A DNA stretch of 11,949 bases from Cerioporus squamosus (taxonomy: Eukaryota > Basidiomycota > Agaricomycetes > Polyporales > Polyporaceae): the NCBI GenBank assembly GCA_022592435.1, contig JABYQS010000865.1:1-11949 (forward strand), given 5' to 3'. The position numbers were made by a program, and so were the translations under genes. Positions 8,588 through 11,949 of the stretch are shown here, piece after piece (within the stretch, counting starts at the first letter, position 1; every line of letters starts with the position of its first letter). The notes beneath the pieces were generated by a model, which saw nothing but the letters and a program-made list of their open reading frames with translations, ran no database searches and was not told where the DNA came from.

Positions 8588-11479
8588 CTACCTTCTGCCA
8601 GATCTAAGGTTGTACATTGATGCAGTACGAGAACCCGAACCACGAGTCGTACGAGATCCACGAGTGCGTACCGGAAGCGGACGTGGAGGCTGACTCTGGT
8701 CTGCTTCTGCTTCCCTCGATTCCTCTTCCATGCGCTCTTTCACCTTCAGGTTAGGGCGACTTCGTCGCCGCTTGGCAGCAGGTTCATCAGGATCCGGCTT
8801 GTCAGCATTATCGTTGTCGTCTTGGTCCGAGTCAACGTTGTTGTCGTCCGTATGAGCACCAAGGGAGCCTGCGGCGTTTCTGTGAGCCCCGTCGTCGTCG
8901 CTATCATCAGGCTGAGGGTCGGGGTGGAAGTTGGGAGGGGGAATACGTGGGTCCGAGTCCGAGGCTTTCTTGAGTTGGTCGTCGACCCTATCGTTCTTCG
9001 GCCAATCCATCTCGAGTACCATGTCCAGCAGCTCGAGCAGCGCGGCGTGGCTGTCGATGGGAAGCTGATTCTCAGCCGCCCTCTTCTGGCTTTGCCCCTC
9101 CTTTCCACTTCCCCCGGGTACCTGACCAGCGCGACGACGAGCCAGCGCCAACCGCCAATTGAGGATGCCCGTGTTCTTTTCATCCACGTAGTTCAACGTC
9201 TTGTAGCGAGCCTCGAACCATTCCAGCATGGCCCCGAAGAGGAAGTTGAGAGGCTGGCTGTCGGAAAGGTCGTCATCGCCGAGGAAGTCGTAGAGACCCG
9301 AGCCCGACTTCTCGAGTTTCCCAGAACGAATCGTAGTCCGCTTGTCTCCACCACAGCGATATTGGCCCTTGTTGTACGAGTACCAATCGAAGTAGTCGAA
9401 CATGGTAATCTGAACGTTGTCGCAGTTGTGACGGAGGTAGCGGAGGGCGTTGTAGAGCGTAACATGGAAGAAGGACTCGATCTCATCGGCAATCCTGACA
9501 GGCTTCTCGGGGTTGTCCAGGATGTACACCGAAGCGAATTGCCAAGTGCCCTGTGATCTGCCGGTGAGCAAATCATCGTCGTGAAGTGTGCGGGAGAGTT
9601 AGCTTACCGTGCGTACAACTTGACGAGCGGTCTGCATTTCATTCTCGACGATTGGCTTCGACATCTCCCAGTCCGCGAGCATCCCTCTCCACTTCACACG
9701 GAGTACACCATGCTCATCCTCTTCGACCCTCGGACAAATGAGGATGTTGCCGGCGCTGATGTCGCGGTGCAACAACTTCGCTTTTGTCGCGGCGCCCTCG
9801 TGTGCTAAGGATGCTATCAGCCAAAGGGTTAACATCAAGTCGTGATAGTCGTACCTTTGACACAGTCGCGTATGATGCAGACAAGTTGTTCCCCGGTCTT
9901 GAAGCTGTCAAGTGGGAGGCATACCTCTTCCACGACGACGCGATAGTGATGGAAGTGACGAAGGGTGTTCTTACCTTGCTTGAAGTCTCCAGGGGCCGGT
10001 CGTCCGGGAGGAATGGGGGCGTCAACATCCGGGGTCTTCTGCGCCTGCGATGTGCTTCCACTCCCTCCGCTAGTGGAAGCCTTACTACGGGCTGGCTCCG
10101 TCTTCTTCCGCTTGGAGCCCACTCGTGATCCGCTCGCACGAGATTTGCCGCTCTCGGACCCAGATTCATCGTAGCGCAACCCGGCAAAGAGAGGAGTCTT
10201 CGTCACATCCCCGAGCTCTGCGTCGCAAACGTACGTAGGAGTGTTCTCAACACCAGCGCTACGAAGGTCCTGTAAGACCTTTCCCTCCGTGGAGACGTCT
10301 TGGTAGTGGGGCCGCCAGGCGTCCTTGAGGAACGTGAAGCGTTTTCCGGTGACGTCCCACGCGACGAAACCACGCGTGCCGCGCCCGGTCATGCCAGGCG
10401 CGACGAAGGTAGCCTTGCCAACGAGGAAGCGCCGCTCACCCTTTTTCGTAGGTACGATGAGGCGGTAACGAGGAGCGTCATCCTTCAGGGAGTCAACGAA
10501 GGCTTGCCGGACGAAGTGGAAGGTGTAACGATCCTGCTTCTCCTTGACGACAGTACCTTCAACTTCAGAAATGTCGGTCCCCTTCTCGTCGATCTTGAGC
10601 TTGTCCATGAGAGCGTACTCGGGATCGCCTGGTTTGAGGAGGGTAGCAGTGGTGTCAAAGCCTTGTTTCTCGTCGTCGAGCCGTGAGAAACCCCATAAGA
10701 CGTTGCGGAGACGTGCGCGTTCCTCGGTGTACTTGAAAGCCTCGGTGAAGACGGTCCCGGAACGGTCCCATCGCGTGACTCGCAGCTGATTGCCGTTGAT
10801 AAGGAGGAAGAACATGGCGATGCGATGCTGCTGAGAGAAGGCATTGGCGACGTAGGTGGTGATCTGGCCCCGGACATCTGTGCGTGTGTCGGAGGCTCCG
10901 TCGCCGTCCTCGTCGTCGAAGGGATCGTTCTTGCCTCCACCGCGCTTGAACTCGATGAGCAGGTGCGAGCTTTCCCAATGTGGGCGACCGTCGGTGGGGA
11001 GTTCTTCCTCCTTGTACAGAGCGGCGTCGATTTTGAGCTTCTCCTTGTCTTTGAGGGCACTCTTATCCTGAGAGAGTCCGATGCGATAGCCTGGGCAAGG
11101 GACGGTAACCGATCCTTTGCTCGGGTTCAACCACTTCGCCTGCGAGAACAATGAGGATGGAGAGGCATGTGGAAGTATATGAATGGCTCACCCATGCGTC
11201 AGCAATTTGTCGCTCGGAGGAGGCCTTCTCGATGAGGTTGATGATACGTTTAGGCATCAGGGGTGGCCGTTTTCCCGCGGTGTTGGCGTCGGGGAAGAAG
11301 GTGGGGGTGAAATGGTTATAAGGAAGATGATGTCCCATCTTCGCGTTGCTCTCAGCGTGCTCGAGGCGTTTCTGTTTGTTCAAGACGGCGTCAGATCTGA
11401 ACGCGGCATAGCCAGACAAATGGAGGTGGAGTGGCGACGCAGAGGGTAACGGCGCAGACTGGATGGCGGTCTGCGCCAT
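8588..11479 (-). CDS. FunK1-type fungal protein kinase, complete, 4 exons, 913 aa
   Basis: This is a fungal-type (FunK1) protein kinase, an Agaricomycete-rich family related to Ser/Thr kinases; substrates are unknown. Exons on the minus strand: 11479-11192, 11139-9855, 9813-9608, 9550-8588. Introns are 52, 41 and 57 nt, all GT-AG; the 41-nt one is short. ATG 11479 has a good context (ccgccATGG) and lies behind a TATA-like box. Residues 97-290 are the FunK1 N-terminal region: D134, IEFK (E159, K161), DPFDDEDGD, QITTY (188-192), then RVTRWDRSG. The N-lobe follows at about 330-420: K368 in TFLKDAW is the likely ATP-binding lysine and E381 the likely helix-C Glu. An inserted Ser/Gly/Lys-rich linker (about 422-485) includes KRKK 439-442. 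The catalytic loop is HRDISAGN (540-547; D542, N547). DWE (572-574) replaces DFG, and GTWQF begins at 594. The C-terminal 120 residues are disordered, acidic and then basic (KRRR 853-856), suggesting a nuclear location. No stop or frameshift was seen. Confidence 0.9.
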
Positions 11480-11550
11480 GGCGGTGGTTTGAATGGTTGG
11501 TGAGAGTGAAAGGACGGGAGAAGGCACGTACAGTTTCGGGACAGGTTGCG

Positions 11551-11557
11551 TATTTAT
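11551..11557 (-). promoter_or_regulatory. TATA-like box of the minus-strand FunK1 gene
   Basis: On the minus strand the sequence reads ataaata about 70 nt before the ATG at 11479, followed by a C/T/A-rich leader. This supports the downstream ATG (MAQTAIQ) over the in-frame ATG at 11650, which would put the TATA-like box inside the coding sequence. Confidence 0.45.
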
Positions 11558-11949
11558 GCAAGACTGGTTGAGGTGGTTGTGGTAGCGAAATGCTGAGGGA
11601 GTGATTTCGGAGTTTGATTCTATTTGATCTTCGTTCAAGTGACTGCGCACGCGCGTTATAGAAGGTAAGATCCGGACGACAATGGCAAAACGAAGAGTTT
11701 TTGTGCTCGGGTGGCGAGGATGACGGTCTGTTCAAAGTTGAACTTGCAATGGCCTCGGCTGCGGTACCCCGGTGACCGTGACTGATGGCAGCGCCACGAG
11801 GTGATCATGCGCTTGATAAGGCAAGCGAGGTCTTCCAAGGCGCCCGGTGGTTAGGGCTGCAAAGCTTACAGCCAGCTCAAGCCTCACACTATACCGAAGC
11901 TTCTGAAGCATAGATCTCGCTCAGTAATTTTGGAGCCCCCAGCAGACTG
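11558..11949. other. Upstream region of the FunK1 gene, no gene seen
   Basis: This stretch of nearly 400 nt runs to the window edge. It contains only short open frames without recognisable motifs. It presumably holds promoter sequence for the minus-strand kinase, and perhaps part of a gene beyond the window. Confidence 0.4.

Noticed and set aside
8822..9556. 244-codon open frame on the plus strand, Val-rich
   Set aside because: It is antisense to the last exon of the FunK1 kinase, whose strand shows clear family motifs (GTWQF, ESFFHVTLY, KRRR). The composition is that of a reverse-complement shadow.
10300..11154. Plus-strand open frames of 128 and 109 codons
   Set aside because: They are antisense shadows of the large second exon of the FunK1 gene, with no motifs of their own.
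1..11949. A defence, toxin or mobile-element system made of the genes together
   Set aside because: The window holds an ordinary transporter gene, a small orphan protein and two FunK1 kinases on different strands with separate promoters. No transposase, reverse transcriptase, terminal repeats or operon-like arrangement was seen.

Overview
The window looks like a piece of a basidiomycete (Agaricomycete, probably polypore-type) nuclear genome. The supporting signs are GC-rich coding sequence, genes broken by many 41-104 nt GT-AG introns, TATA-like boxes about 70-105 nt upstream of start codons, and two genes of the FunK1 'fungal-type protein kinase' family, which is typical of and often expanded in Agaricomycetes. 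Nothing bacterial, viral or CRISPR-like was seen. All gene models below were spliced by hand from frame continuity, splice sites and remembered family motifs. None has been checked against a database.

Layout: (1) 1-1112 (+), the 3' part of a FunK1 kinase gene. The window opens just after where the catalytic HRD motif should lie. The C-terminal tail carries an apparent one-base frameshift near 697-703, and its last coding piece ends in a basic nuclear-localisation-like motif. (2) 1113-2210, no convincing gene. (3) 2306-3283 (+), a small unrecognised protein with a clear two-intron 3' half (WPGY and WAIG patterns) and an uncertain N-terminus. (4) 3284-5110, about 1.8 kb without a gene I can support. 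(5) 5214-8306 (+), a complete 14-exon OPT-family (oligopeptide transporter superfamily) membrane transporter of 778 aa, including an 18-nt micro-exon. (6) 8307-8587, a convergent intergenic spacer. (7) 11479-8588 (-), a complete 4-exon FunK1 kinase of 913 aa with an N-terminal ExK/QxxxY region, a kinase core (HRDISAGN, DWE) and a disordered acidic/basic tail. (8) 11558-11949, upstream sequence of that kinase.

I see no shared pathway linking the transporter, the small protein and the kinases. The two FunK1 genes are related to each other: both have DWE in place of DFG, a phase-0 intron next to the TW(E/Q)F motif, and a DxDEPxxKRRR tail motif. They look like dispersed or local paralogs in opposite orientation. 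The most interesting signal is that the region N-terminal to the kinase lobes in the complete copy has the residue pattern of a PD-(D/E)xK nuclease-type fold with a QxxxY motif. This is an inference that structure prediction could test.
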